Shown: positions 34,174-42,275, counted from the stretch's first letter. The stretch: 42,275 nucleotides of DNA from Granulicella sp. (GCA_003138795.1 PLHC01000146.1:1-42275), one strand, 5' to 3'. Notes: generated by a model from the sequence alone, not told the origin. A program made the numbers and translations.

Positions 34174-35271
34174 ATGGCGAAGCCCCTACGCAGCGAAGAT
34201 CCTAATCCGCCAAGTGTTCAATTTAGAGACTTCGGTGTTCTCGACGCGGGTAAACAAAGCAAAGGCGCGGCCATCGCCTCAATTGCGATCAACGTCGCCC
34301 TTTTGGCCCTGCTAGTCATCCTGGGTTACATCGTCAAGACCAATCCAACCGTTGCCAAAGAGGTTGCCATGCTGACGCTGCCTCCAGAGCCGCCTCCGCA
34401 GCCAAAGCCGGCGCCGAAGCCACCACCGCCGAAGCCGCCCAAGCCATTACCGCCAACGCCCACACGGCCACCGAAGGTTCACCTGCCGCGCATTGTGGAG
34501 CCGCCGCCTGACGTCAAGCCGTTGCCGATCCCGCAGCCCAAGCCCGTCAATCTGCAGCCGCCAGCTCCGCCCAAGCGCGAGAATCCCCGGCCCGCGCCGG
34601 TCAAGGTCAACCTCGGCGTGGCCAAGGCCGCTTCGGTCCCGAATAACGATGCGCATCCGTCCGCCGTGCGGCTCGGATCTCCGACGAATCCCCTCAAGCC
34701 TCTCACCGGGCCTGCAGTTTCAAGCGTCAACCTCGGTGTTGCTGGAATGCCCGGCATGAACCGTGGCAATACGGGCAATGGACCCCGTGCGACCTCAGTC
34801 AATATGGGCTCAGACTCCCCAAATTCCAACAATCTAAACGGTCATGACAATGGCGTGGGCCCCGTCAGGGGAGTGAAGCTGGGTAGCGGAACCGGCCCCA
34901 TAACCTCGAAAAATTACGCGGCCATAGCGCCTGTGCATCTGGGTACTCCACCGCCGCCACCCGCCGCCCGGCAGCCCGCCGCTTCCGCCCTGTCCGCCGC
35001 TACTCCGCCCAGGATCACCTTCAAGCCAGAGCCGGTGTACACCGAGGAAGCCAAGGAGCAGCATATTCAAGGCGATGCTGTTGTCAGAGTCGTCTTCCAC
35101 GCGAACGGGACCATGGAGGTCATCAGTCTAGTTCGCGGCCTTGGCCACGGTCTGGACGAGCCTGCACTTCAGGCCGCTCGTGGTGTTCGATTCCGTCCGG
35201 CCCTCGATGCTGGCGGCCATCCCGTCGACTTTCCAACCAATATCATTGTTCACTTCATCATTAATAACTAA
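34174..35271 (+). CDS. tonB: Energy transducer TonB
   Basis: This 365-residue protein links the inner-membrane proton motive force to outer-membrane receptors. A single membrane span lies at about residues 30-52, followed by a periplasmic Pro/Lys-rich spacer (about 70-145). The C-terminal TonB domain (about 275-365) has the expected YTEEAKEQHIQGDAVVRVVF and ends in FPTNIIVHFIINN. Between spacer and domain is an unusual section with six recurrences of V(N/R/K/H)(L/M)G. ExbB and ExbD are not adjacent. The receptor at 4624 could be a partner, but that is only inference. The LolA/M48-like gene follows in the same direction. Confidence 0.92.
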   Translation: MAKPLRSEDPNPPSVQFRDFGVLDAGKQSKGAAIASIAINVALLALLVILGYIVKTNPTVAKEVAMLTLPPEPPPQPKPAPKPPPPKPPKPLPPTPTRPPKVHLPRIVEPPPDVKPLPIPQPKPVNLQPPAPPKRENPRPAPVKVNLGVAKAASVPNNDAHPSAVRLGSPTNPLKPLTGPAVSSVNLGVAGMPGMNRGNTGNGPRATSVNMGSDSPNSNNLNGHDNGVGPVRGVKLGSGTGPITSKNYAAIAPVHLGTPPPPPAARQPAASALSAATPPRITFKPEPVYTEEAKEQHIQGDAVVRVVFHANGTMEVISLVRGLGHGLDEPALQAARGVRFRPALDAGGHPVDFPTNIIVHFIINN

Positions 35272-35440
35272 ACGTCCCGTCAGGCATTACTATTTGTTGG
35301 CAAGTTTCAAAAGCTTCACAATATTCTGAATCTGATCCAGTAGGAAAGCCCGCCAGGCAGAACCCATCGCTTTATTTCCTGAATCTTCGAAAGGGCTGCC
35401 CTCACCGGTAGCCGCACCAGCTAAGGAGCCCCTGAAGCCT

Positions 35441-37207
35441 ATGAACCTCCCGTCAAAACTCACCGCCGCCATGGCTTTCGCTCTTATGGTTGCATCGGCC
35501 CTGCCTGCTTTGGCCTTCCCGAAGAAACAACAGCTCGAATCGGCGTATGCACGCAAGCTCACGCCGGCCCAGAATGCCTTGATCGACAAAGCTATCGTTC
35601 GTGAGGCCGTGATCGTCAAGACACTCAGGGAGCGCAGCCCGATCGTCGAAACCTACATCCAGAACATGCGTCCCGATCCAGTCATGGGGCAAACCGTTGA
35701 TAGTGATGTCCACTTCCTGGCTCGCGTCGATTTTGGCAAGGTCATCGGTGAGAACAGCTTCGCCCGTGGCGGCCAACTCAGCACACAGGGCCGCTTCAAG
35801 CACTCCCTCAGCTACATCACCGATCTCTCTCTGCGCATGACTTACAACGAGGCAGGTTTTGTCCGCATGATCGTCGTCGACAGCGCCGGCTTCGACCGTC
35901 AACACTATAACTTCACCTTCCTGCGCAACGACTTCCTCGGCACCGTTCCCACCGTAGTCTTCGATGTTTCTCCAATCAAGAAGGCTCCGGGCCGCTTCTT
36001 TGGCCGCATCTGGGTTGAACGCAACGGTGGAAACATCGTCCGCTACGACGGCAACCTTGCCGGCGGCGAGAAAGACGACATCAACCGGTACTTCCACTTC
36101 AACTCCATTCGCACAAATGTTGAGGATGGTCTCTGGCTGCCCACTGCGTCTTACATCGAAGAGAGCGATCCAAAGAGTCCCTCACATAGCCTCAGATTCA
36201 AGGCGATTAACCAGATCTGGGGTTATTCTCTGAAGATTCCCGCAAAGGAATCCGATGAGGCAGAGCTGGAAGTCGAAGGTGCGACGGACGAGAGCCAGCA
36301 GAATGGCGTCCTCGGCCCACTTGGCGCACAGCGTCAATGGGTTCAGGAGGCCGAAGACAACGTCATCGAGCGCCTCTATACCGCAGGCCTTATCGATGCT
36401 CCCAGCGACTTCGACAAGGTCCTCGCGCAACTCGCCAACAACATCCTCGCCTACAACCAGATTCCAATCGACCGCCCCGTCCGCGTTCGTACACTTCTCA
36501 CGGAACCGCTCGAGTCTGTAGCGGTCGGCAACACAATTCTGATCTCCAAGGGCCTAGTCGACACCACCGCCGTGGTTACCGCAGACGGCGCGCAACAGAT
36601 GGGCAACCTCAACGCCTTACTTGCCTTTCAGGTGGCGCAAATCGTCCTCGGTCACCACATCGACACCAAGTACGCATTTAGCGATCGGCTGCTCTTTCCG
36701 CCCGAGTCCGCCTTCCAAAAACTGCCGCTGTTCCACACGGACGCCGACGACACCGAGGCTGCCAAGAAGGCCTTGGAATTACTCAGCGTGAAAGATCTTG
36801 CGGATGGCCAGCAGTACTTCGGTCTCTATCTCCAGCAGTTGCAGGCTCGCGAGAAGGGCCTGAAGGCTCTCACCAATCCGCAGTTCGGTGACAGCCTCAT
36901 CAAGCCGGATGGGACCTTCTGGATGCAGGCCCTCATCTCCAAGGCGCCCAAGCTCAACGACACCGATCTCAAGCAGCAGGCTGCCGAACCGCTCAACTCT
37001 TATCTCGTCAATGATCCTTGGACCGATCAGGTGATTAAGTTGAACGCTGCCCCGGAACCGCTTCTCAGCGCCCGGGACAAGCTCCCGTTCGAGATCACAC
37101 CCGTATCTGTGAATCTCTCCTATTGGAAGGCCCCCGTATCACCGGCGCCCGCACCGGCGGACACCGCAACTCCAGCGCCCGCACCGGCTTCACAGCCGCA
37201 ACGCTAA
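35441..37207 (+). CDS. Secreted LolA-like/M48-like fusion with degenerate protease motif
   Basis: This 588-residue protein has a signal peptide (residues 1-25, ending ALAF), a first domain of about 80-245 with a LolA-like beta pattern (GRFFGRIWVERNGGNIVRYDG, then DGLWLPTASYIEE), and a second domain of about 300-480 resembling M48 metalloproteases. In the second domain, VGNTILISKGLVD precedes the helix AFQVAQIVLGHH. The expected zinc motif HExxH reads FQVAQ (396-400), so both histidines and the glutamate are lost. The C-terminus is Pro/Ala-rich. It is probably a non-catalytic envelope factor. It follows tonB after 169 bases. Confidence 0.7.
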   Translation: MNLPSKLTAAMAFALMVASALPALAFPKKQQLESAYARKLTPAQNALIDKAIVREAVIVKTLRERSPIVETYIQNMRPDPVMGQTVDSDVHFLARVDFGKVIGENSFARGGQLSTQGRFKHSLSYITDLSLRMTYNEAGFVRMIVVDSAGFDRQHYNFTFLRNDFLGTVPTVVFDVSPIKKAPGRFFGRIWVERNGGNIVRYDGNLAGGEKDDINRYFHFNSIRTNVEDGLWLPTASYIEESDPKSPSHSLRFKAINQIWGYSLKIPAKESDEAELEVEGATDESQQNGVLGPLGAQRQWVQEAEDNVIERLYTAGLIDAPSDFDKVLAQLANNILAYNQIPIDRPVRVRTLLTEPLESVAVGNTILISKGLVDTTAVVTADGAQQMGNLNALLAFQVAQIVLGHHIDTKYAFSDRLLFPPESAFQKLPLFHTDADDTEAAKKALELLSVKDLADGQQYFGLYLQQLQAREKGLKALTNPQFGDSLIKPDGTFWMQALISKAPKLNDTDLKQQAAEPLNSYLVNDPWTDQVIKLNAAPEPLLSARDKLPFEITPVSVNLSYWKAPVSPAPAPADTATPAPAPASQPQR

Positions 37208-37257
37208 CCGCTCAGGAAACTGCATCACCGGCAGCTTCCTAAGCAGTCGCTTTATCG

Positions 37258-37290
37258 ACGGCACCCCGCCCCTCGGCGGGGTGCCGTTTC
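37258..37290 (+). terminator. Strong intrinsic terminator
   Basis: GGCACCCCGCC (37260-37270) pairs with GGCGGGGTGCC (37275-37285) around a CCTC loop, and flanking pairs extend the stem to at least 13. TTTC follows. It lies 50 bases after the stop of the LolA/M48-like gene and ends that transcript. Confidence 0.8.
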
Positions 37291-37497
37291 AGTCTTCTTC
37301 ACAGCAACCTTGCACAAGACGATACGCGCAGAGCTCAAGAAAGGTTGTTTAGCGTACCATCGAAAGTTGTTAATCTGCGTTGCCAACTGGTCTCCCCCAA
37401 CATGTTGAATCATGAGGATATCCCCCAAATAATGCTGGCAATCTCAGCGCAACCTGAACTACATTTTTTGACCTAACTAACCACAACCCCGGCCAAT

Positions 37498-37518
37498 GGA
37501 GGCGATCCATTGAAATGA
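37498..37518 (+). promoter_or_regulatory. Ribosome binding site and interrupted start of the beta-barrel gene
   Basis: GGAGG at 37498-37502 lies seven bases before TTG at 37510. From that TTG the frame reads Met-Lys-stop (TGA at 37516), then continues as TVLILAMLTVCSSFALGQA, an ideal leader. So the best ribosome binding site points to a start whose third codon is a stop. Alternatively ATG at 37515 would need loss of one base to enter this frame. Confidence 0.6.
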
Positions 37519-37536
37519 ACTGTCCTCATTCTTGCA

Positions 37537-38112
37537 ATGTTGACTGTGTGCTCCTCCTTTGCTCTGGGACAAGCTATTCCTGGCGCGACTCGAAATACTG
37601 ACCTGCAGGTTGGTGGAACGTTTACATTCGCCTACCCCGACTACACCCCACAGCAGGCTCTGGGCTTCGGCGTGTATGCCGACTTGGACATCAAGAGTCA
37701 CTGGGGGGCAGAGCTCGACTTTCACCAGATCTACATCGATCAGAACTCGCCGGCCAAGGAGTGGACCTTCGAGTACGGTGTCCGCTACCATCGGACCTAT
37801 GGTCGCTATAACCCTTACGCGAAAGCGCTTGCTGGTCGCGGCACCTTTGATTTTGCACCGTATTGGTGGCAAAAAGGCGCATCACCGGGCTATAACTTGC
37901 TCACTGCGGGCGCCGGCGTCGACACCGAACTTATGCCGCGCTTAAATCTTCGGGTTGGAATGGAGTACCAGGGCTGGTTTACCGGTGGCGCCCGCGGGCC
38001 TTCAGGTGTCGGTGGCCCGGGACAAAATTTATACCTCCCGAATGGGCTGACCCCTATTCTCTATGAGGTTGGCTTCGCATACCACTTCACTGGCGGCTCT
38101 CCAGTCCATTAA
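37537..38112 (+). CDS. Outer-membrane beta-barrel protein, leader apparently interrupted
   Basis: From ATG 37537 this is a 191-residue protein resembling small OmpA/OmpW-type barrels, with alternating aromatic strands (FGVYADLDIK, WTFEYGVRYHRTYGRYNPY) and a near-terminal GFAYHF. The barrel at 39067 shares the pattern YxRYNP and the YHF end but is only distantly similar. Residues before the mature part form just half of a signal peptide; the full leader would start at TTG 37510 but is broken by TGA. It may be a fresh pseudogene, a sequencing error, or translated from 37537 with a short leader. The function is unknown. Confidence 0.65.
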   Translation: MLTVCSSFALGQAIPGATRNTDLQVGGTFTFAYPDYTPQQALGFGVYADLDIKSHWGAELDFHQIYIDQNSPAKEWTFEYGVRYHRTYGRYNPYAKALAGRGTFDFAPYWWQKGASPGYNLLTAGAGVDTELMPRLNLRVGMEYQGWFTGGARGPSGVGGPGQNLYLPNGLTPILYEVGFAYHFTGGSPVH

Positions 38113-38186
38113 CTCTTGCTTCTTGAGAGCAATCGGAAGCCGTCTATTTGCACCAAGAACCGGGTAGCCTTGGCTATTGCTAAAGA

Positions 38187-38204
38187 CCCTGGTTATTACC
38201 AGGG
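38187..38204 (+). repeat. Short hairpin after the beta-barrel gene
   Basis: CCCTGGT pairs with ACCAGGG around a TATT loop. No T-run follows directly, although nine T residues occur at 38287-38295. It may end or stabilise the upstream transcript. Confidence 0.4.
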
Positions 38205-38327
38205 ATAGATCGCCAGGTTACACGGGTGCCTGCGCTGTTTGATAAGCCTTTAGTACACCTATATGGTCCCCGTTCCCGGTACCGTATTTTTTTTTAGCCA
38301 GACATTTTTCGAGTGCGAGTGAGTCGA

Positions 38328-38759
38328 ATGCCAGCAGCGATTGATTTCGAGCAATTAGTCGCAGCCATCGGCGATGCGATCATCATAGCGGACGCGAGCG
38401 GAGCGATCACGCTGTGGAATCCGGCCGCCGAGCGTATGTTTGGCTTTACCCAAAGCGAGGCGTTGGGGCAATCGCTGGATCTGATCATTCCGCAACGCCT
38501 GCAGCAGCGTCATTGGGATGGATATCACAAAACCATGAAGACCGGGCAAACCCGCTATGGCCATGACGTGCTGCGCGTACCTGCGGTGCATAAGGACGGT
38601 CGCGCTTTGTCGATCGCTTTCACGGTGGCGCTGCTGTACTCAGAGCAACACGCGGTGGTGGGCATTGCTGCGGTGATCCGCGATGAGACGGTGCGATTTA
38701 ATGAAGAGCGCGCTTTGCGCAAGCGTCTGGCAGAATTGGAAGCGCAAGTCGCAGGATAA
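38328..38759 (+). CDS. Stand-alone PAS domain protein
   Basis: This 143-residue cytoplasmic protein is a single PAS sensor domain with little else. The fold is clear: FEQLVAAIGDAIIIADASGAI, then LWNPAAERMFGFTQSEALGQ, then the F-helix region IIPQRLQQRHWDGYHKTM and the last strands up to AAVIRDETVRF. A short charged helix (about 120-143) may extend as a coiled coil and dimerise. There is no kinase, cyclase or DNA-binding output domain, so it probably acts through a partner. A His in the F helix recalls FixL, but spacing differs, so haem binding is unproven. I prefer ATG 38328 to the GTG at 38313. Confidence 0.85.
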   Translation: MPAAIDFEQLVAAIGDAIIIADASGAITLWNPAAERMFGFTQSEALGQSLDLIIPQRLQQRHWDGYHKTMKTGQTRYGHDVLRVPAVHKDGRALSIAFTVALLYSEQHAVVGIAAVIRDETVRFNEERALRKRLAELEAQVAG

Positions 38760-39011
38760 GCCGGCAAGCTAGCGGTGCAGGGCTGTCGGCAGGGGTTCTG
38801 ACACCAGCAGACGGTTTCCTTTATCGCCTAAAAAGTCACGTACCTCCCGCGGCCTGTCAGCACCACTCAAGCAGAACCACTCAGGTGGAGTACAGCCACA
38901 CGGCCAGACAATACTGCCAATTCATCCACCGTAGACCGCCCAAACCGCTCCGTCGGCAAGCCCAGGCGCTAGGGAGGCTCCAGCCAATAATCGAGCGGTC
39001 TCTACCCACCA
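38760..39011. other. Intergenic stretch after the PAS gene
   Basis: Together with the palindrome this space is about 300 bases. I see no coding potential beyond short chance frames and no repeat. Confidence 0.5.
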
Positions 39012-39049
39012 GGCAGAAGAACTCGGCCACGTGGCCGGGTTCTTCTGCC
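39012..39049. terminator. Long palindrome between convergent genes
   Basis: GGCAGAAGAACTCGGCCAC (39012-39030) is complementary to 39031-39049 with one G-T wobble, giving a 17-pair stem around ACGT. It is 18 bases beyond the stop of the minus-strand barrel gene at 39067 and also downstream of the PAS gene, so a bidirectional terminator is the simplest reading. No T-run follows. Confidence 0.55.
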
Positions 39050-39066
39050 CGATTACTGCTATCTAG

Positions 39067-39675
39067 CTAGAAGTGGTACGCAACGCCCAGCGACGGTGTC
39101 ATCAGTACGTAGTACCGATTCGTGGTCCATATCCCACCGGGTACACCGAAATCAGGGGCCTTCATCAGGAAGCCGCGATATTCAACTCGAAGATCGAAGC
39201 TGGGATTGATCTCATACGCCACGCCGCCGCCAAAGAGACCGCCGATCTCCATCTGCTGCTTCGTCTCTAACTGGGTCGTCCCATTATTCAGGATTGGCGT
39301 AAACATCTCGACGCCGATCCCGGCCTCGAGAAACGGGTTATATCTCTTATAGGTCCGCGAGTACACGTAGGCGCCGCTGATCTCCTGTTGGCGGACATCC
39401 ACCCTGCCATTGGGTTGCGAGATGCTGTCGTACTTCATGGAATCCTGCGCAAATGTGTAGTTCAATTCCACTGCGCTGCGTGGGGTCAGCATATAACGGT
39501 AGCTCGCCAGAAAGCCGCCGGTGGTCGTTGTCGTCATCGGATGAACCGAGGTCCCATAGACAGCCGGTGCGTAGACCCCAATCAAGCTAACGCTGGCATC
39601 CTGCCGGCTTTCCTGTGCGTGTCCCACGGCGGCGGTACACACGATCAGTGCACCGAGCAACATCATTTTCTTCAT
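39067..39675 (-). CDS. Outer-membrane beta-barrel protein
   Basis: This 202-residue protein starts with a clean signal peptide (MKKMMLLGALIVCTAAVGHAQ) and continues as a small eight-strand-type beta-barrel of the OmpA/OmpW-like class. Strands such as GGFLASYRYML, AVELNYTFAQDS and FDLRVEYRGFLM alternate polar and hydrophobic residues, and the protein ends in GVAYHF with a terminal aromatic residue, as expected for BAM recognition. No ligand or enzyme motif is seen. It is distantly related to the barrel protein at 37537. It is convergent with the PAS gene. Confidence 0.85.
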   Translation of the reverse strand: MKKMMLLGALIVCTAAVGHAQESRQDASVSLIGVYAPAVYGTSVHPMTTTTTGGFLASYRYMLTPRSAVELNYTFAQDSMKYDSISQPNGRVDVRQQEISGAYVYSRTYKRYNPFLEAGIGVEMFTPILNNGTTQLETKQQMEIGGLFGGGVAYEINPSFDLRVEYRGFLMKAPDFGVPGGIWTTNRYYVLMTPSLGVAYHF

Positions 39676-39856
39676 GCTTGCTGAAATCCCTTCGCATTCA
39701 CACCGCCGGCACAGGACTCCACGGATCTCTCCAGTGGGTACCTAGCCGGTAACCGCGGCGCGCTAATGTCTTATTGTACCTGCACACAGCGTCAACACGC
39801 GCATCGCTGATGATTCTGATTTTAGCGAACGTGGTTTGCACTTTCTGCTAGACGAA

Positions 39857-39892
39857 AGAGGCCTCGTTCCCGTATCCGGAAGCGAGGCCTCT
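39857..39892 (-). terminator. Hairpin terminator of the Spy-like gene
   Basis: AGAGGCCTCG (39857-39866) pairs with CGAGGCCTCT (39883-39892), and the interior forms further imperfect pairs. On the minus strand it follows the stop at 39913 by about 20 bases and is followed by TTCGTC, a weak U-tract. Confidence 0.55.
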
Positions 39893-39912
39893 ACACTCAC
39901 TTTCTATTCGGA

Positions 39913-40386
39913 CTACTGCTGCGGAACCGGCGGTGGCGGCGGCGGTACCGCACCACCCTGACCACCACGACGACGCTCGCGTTGCCTGGCCTGCATCTCG
40001 TCGTACTTCAGCTTCTGGTCGGGGGTCAACACGCCACGGACCTTCGCCTCCTGGTCCTGGTGCAACGCCTCAGCCTGCGCGTGACGGTCCTGCGGAGAAA
40101 GCGACTCATTTGCGCGCAGCGCCTCCATCTTCGCGCGGCTATCGGCGAAGATCACCCGGATCTGAGCGGTCTGATCCGCAGTCAGATCCAGCCGTTGCTG
40201 CAGCATCTCCACGCGACGCTCCGGATCCCATCCCTGATGACCACCCGGCGGCGGTCCCTGCTGTTGTCCATCGGGAGGCGGCGGTGGTACATCCTGCTGA
40301 GCCGCAGCAGCACTCACAACCAGGCCAGCACCACACAGCAATACCGCCGCTGCACGAAACATCTTCATCTTCACGATGCTCTTCAT
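39913..40386 (-). CDS. Spy/CpxP-like periplasmic protein
   Basis: This 157-residue protein has a signal peptide (to about residue 29, ending AAAAQ), a Pro/Gln/Gly-rich stretch, and a helical core with the paired LTxxQ motifs of the Spy/CpxP superfamily: LDLTADQTAQI and VLTPDQKLKYDEM. The core is amphipathic and charged, as in these chaperones or stress sensors. The end is again Gly/Pro-rich (PPPPPPVPQQ). In E. coli such proteins respond to envelope stress, but no Cpx or Bae regulator is nearby. An internal ATG at 40368 is a possible alternative start. Confidence 0.82.
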   Translation of the reverse strand: MKSIVKMKMFRAAAVLLCGAGLVVSAAAAQQDVPPPPPDGQQQGPPPGGHQGWDPERRVEMLQQRLDLTADQTAQIRVIFADSRAKMEALRANESLSPQDRHAQAEALHQDQEAKVRGVLTPDQKLKYDEMQARQRERRRGGQGGAVPPPPPPVPQQ

Positions 40387-40541
40387 ACGCTCAACCTACT
40401 TTCTTCTCGAAAGATCACGCCGCATATCTCGCCGCGCGTCTGTCTTCCCATACAGACGCTGAATCCCGTGAAATGTTCCGGCCGATTCTACATATCTTTC
40501 GCCCAGTTCTTTGGCCTCCGACTCCCGCTCCTGGGCGTCAC

Positions 40542-41456
40542 TCAACCCTTCTCCAGCACGAAGCAGAATGGATCTCCATGCGCTACCGCATGAGCTTGCA
40601 CGATGCGCAGAAACTCTCGTGCCGCATGCGACATAACCGCTTGTTTCCGATGGACCAGCCGCAGCTTTCGCTCCACCTGCAACTCGGGAACCTGAACCGC
40701 AACCAGGGTGCCCGATTCCAACTCTCCCTCCACCGTCAGCCTCGGCACCAGCGCCACCCCATTGCCACGCTGCACAAACCGCTTGATCGCCTCCAGCGAC
40801 GGCAGTTCCACCTCCATCTGCAGGGGTATCTTGCGACGTTGAAACGTAGCAATCACCTTCTGCCGCAGCGGCGACGGCACATTGTGCGCCACAAACGTCT
40901 CCCGCCCCAGCCGCACCAGCGACGCCTTCCCAGCCTCCGCCAGCGCGTGCGTCGGACTCACCACGCACACCAACTCATCGCGATACACCACCGTCGACAC
41001 CACCTGCGGATCCTCTGGTCGAAAGCTCACTACGCCCATCTCCACCGAGTGCGATTGCACCTCATCGGCAATGCGACTGGCCAGCGTCCGCTGCACGGCC
41101 ACCTTGATTTGCGGGTGCTCCTGCCGAAACGCATCCAGCACCGGCAGCAGATACAGACACGTATATTCATTTGCCGCCAGGTCCAGCCGCCCTCTATGCA
41201 GCGAGCGCAGGTCAGCCAGCGCCGCGCCCGCGTCCTTGCGCAGATTCAGCATCTTGTGCGCGTACTCCAGAAGAACCTTCCCCGCATCCGTCAGTTTCCC
41301 CGCCGACCGTTCCAGCAGCATCTCCCCCAACTCGGCCTCCAGCTTGGCGATCACCTGGCTCACTGCCGGCTGCGTCCTGTGCAAGCGTGCCGCCGCTCGT
41401 GAGAAACTTCTTTCCTCAGCTACAGCCAGAAATGTCTCAAGCTGAAATAAATCCAC
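40542..41456 (-). CDS. LysR-family transcriptional regulator
   Basis: This 304-residue regulator has the standard LysR layout: N-terminal helix-turn-helix ([23 protein letters not shown], about residues 18-40), a linker helix and a C-terminal effector-binding domain of two alpha/beta lobes from about residue 90. The start is GTG at 41456. It is divergent from leuA with 118 bases between them, a classic arrangement for a LysR protein acting on its neighbour. The effector is unknown; a leucine-pathway metabolite would be a reasonable guess. The binding site candidate lies at 41521. Confidence 0.92.
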   Translation of the reverse strand: MDLFQLETFLAVAEERSFSRAAARLHRTQPAVSQVIAKLEAELGEMLLERSAGKLTDAGKVLLEYAHKMLNLRKDAGAALADLRSLHRGRLDLAANEYTCLYLLPVLDAFRQEHPQIKVAVQRTLASRIADEVQSHSVEMGVVSFRPEDPQVVSTVVYRDELVCVVSPTHALAEAGKASLVRLGRETFVAHNVPSPLRQKVIATFQRRKIPLQMEVELPSLEAIKRFVQRGNGVALVPRLTVEGELESGTLVAVQVPELQVERKLRLVHRKQAVMSHAAREFLRIVQAHAVAHGDPFCFVLEKG

Positions 41457-41520
41457 GTGCGCCCACCCTTTTCAATGCGGTAAATTATCTATATCGTTAT
41501 TAGAATGCACAATACATCTG

Positions 41521-41537
41521 GCTCTGAGCATAAGAGC
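41521..41537. promoter_or_regulatory. LysR-type dyad in the lysR-leuA intergenic region
   Basis: GCTCT (41521-41525) and AGAGC (41533-41537) form a dyad containing a T-N11-A core, the general LysR recognition pattern. It lies about 40 bases upstream of the leuA ribosome binding site region. An AT-rich tract with a TAGATAAT-like -10 for the regulator (minus strand, 41484-41491) lies beside it. Confidence 0.4.
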
Positions 41538-41574
41538 GCGTTATGATTCTGTCCAGACGGAAAGGTCTATCCCC

Positions 41575-42275
41575 ATGGCAACCAACACCCCGATCGTTAT
41601 CTTCGACACCACCCTCCGCGACGGCGAGCAGTCTCCCGGCTGCACCATGTACCACGCCGAAAAGCTTCGTTTCGCCCACCAGCTTGCCAAGCTCGGCGTC
41701 GACATCATCGAAGCCGGCTTCGCCATCGCCTCGCACGGCGACTTCAACTCCGTGCAGGCCATCGCGAAGGAAGTTCGCGGCGCGCGCATATCCTCGCTCG
41801 CCCGCTGCAAGCGCGAGGACATCGAAGCCGCAGCCCGCGCCCTCGAACCCGCCGCGAAGAACCGCATTCACATCTTCCTCGCCAGCTCCGACCTCCACCT
41901 CGAAGCCAAGCTCAAGATCACCCGTGCCCAGGCCCTCGACAGCACCGCCGAGGCCGTCCGCCTCGCCCGCACCTTCGTCGACGACGTAGAGTTCTCCACC
42001 GAAGACGGCACCCGCTCCAACCTCGACTTCCTCATCCAGATGATCAACGTCGCCGTGCAGGCCGGCGCCACCACCATCAACATTCCTGATACTGTCGGCT
42101 ACACCACCCCCTCCGAGTACTGCCAGCTCTTCCGCACCGTGCGCGAGCGCGTCCCGGGCAGCGATGCCATCATCTTCTCCACCCACTGCCACGACGACCT
42201 CGGTCTGGCTGTCGCAAACTCCCTCGCTGGCGTCGAAGGCGGTGCGCGTCAGATCGAGTGCACCATCAACGGCAT
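41575..42275 (+). CDS. leuA: 2-isopropylmalate synthase, N-terminal part (runs off window)
   Basis: The first 233 codons are present; the reading frame continues past the window edge. The enzyme condenses acetyl-CoA with 2-oxoisovalerate, the first step of leucine synthesis. The TIM-barrel signature DTTLRDGEQ is at residues 11-19, and the metal-binding [14 protein letters not shown] is seen near the end. GGAAAGG lies nine bases upstream of the ATG at 41575. Related enzymes of the family (homocitrate or citramalate synthase) share these motifs, but overall resemblance favours LeuA. A LysR regulator is divergent. The C-terminal leucine-binding domain cannot be assessed. Confidence 0.9.
   Translation, partial: MATNTPIVIFDTTLRDGEQSPGCTMYHAEKLRFAHQLAKLGVDIIEAGFAIASHGDFNSVQAIAKEVRGARISSLARCKREDIEAAARALEPAAKNRIHIFLASSDLHLEAKLKITRAQALDSTAEAVRLARTFVDDVEFSTEDGTRSNLDFLIQMINVAVQAGATTINIPDTVGYTTPSEYCQLFRTVRERVPGSDAIIFSTHCHDDLGLAVANSLAGVEGGARQIECTING

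Noticed and set aside
38287-38295. Run of nine T residues before the PAS gene as terminator tail
   Set aside because: The GGTACC palindrome before it has no loop and cannot form a normal hairpin; at most a slippage-prone tract.

Overview
This 42 kb window looks like chromosomal DNA of a GC-rich soil Acidobacteriota, most likely Terriglobia (Edaphobacter/Granulicella/Terriglobus-like). That placement is inferred from the high GC with many arginine-rich shadow frames, the many secreted LolA-like and beta-barrel proteins, the TonB machinery, a plant-type proton ATPase and the gene-order style. No rRNA or complete tRNA gene and no CRISPR array was seen. Most genes are core metabolism, DNA maintenance or cell envelope.

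Layout. 1-1331: nrdR, two small envelope ORFs, then two tandem hairpins. 1332-4621: the aspartate pathway operon asd-lysC-dapB. 4624-7066: a TonB-dependent receptor divergent from a MarR regulator, with a palindromic operator candidate between them. 7237-11817: an M29 aminopeptidase, a secreted GH37 trehalase-like protein and, tail to tail with it, an RNB ribonuclease. 11887-12814: a gene-poor scar with a Crp/Fnr remnant, an IS630-type MITE candidate ending at CTAG, a palindrome and a 15-bp direct repeat. 12815-15343: the E1 subunit of 2-oxoglutarate dehydrogenase. 15634-17994: a P3A proton ATPase. 18208-20956: an MFS exporter divergent from a secreted LolA-like protein. 21037-26444 (minus strand): mutL, a winged-helix protein with a long basic repeat tail, cmk and a cold-shock gene. 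26510-29594 (minus strand): pyruvate kinase, a YihY/BrkB membrane protein and an exported thioredoxin-like protein. 30094-31459: an IS605-group element carrying only tnpB. 31524-33515: acetyl-CoA synthetase. 34174-39675: tonB, a LolA/M48-like fusion whose protease motif is destroyed, a beta-barrel protein whose leader is interrupted, a stand-alone PAS protein and a second beta-barrel. 39913-42275: a Spy-like periplasmic protein, a LysR regulator and, divergent from it, the start of leuA, which runs off the window.

How the genes fit together. asd, lysC and dapB cover three steps of the lysine/diaminopimelate route. sucA, pyk and acs are central carbon enzymes. tonB plus the TonB-dependent receptor imply energised outer-membrane uptake. 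The proton ATPase could serve pH homeostasis. I did not find an obvious new defence or mobile system. The most unusual items are the pseudo-protease next to tonB, the winged-helix/repeat protein in the mutL-cmk cluster, the trehalase-like protein that seems to lack its catalytic glutamate, the TnpB element with recognisable ends, the in-frame stop in a perfect leader at 37510, and the MITE-like element at 12078.
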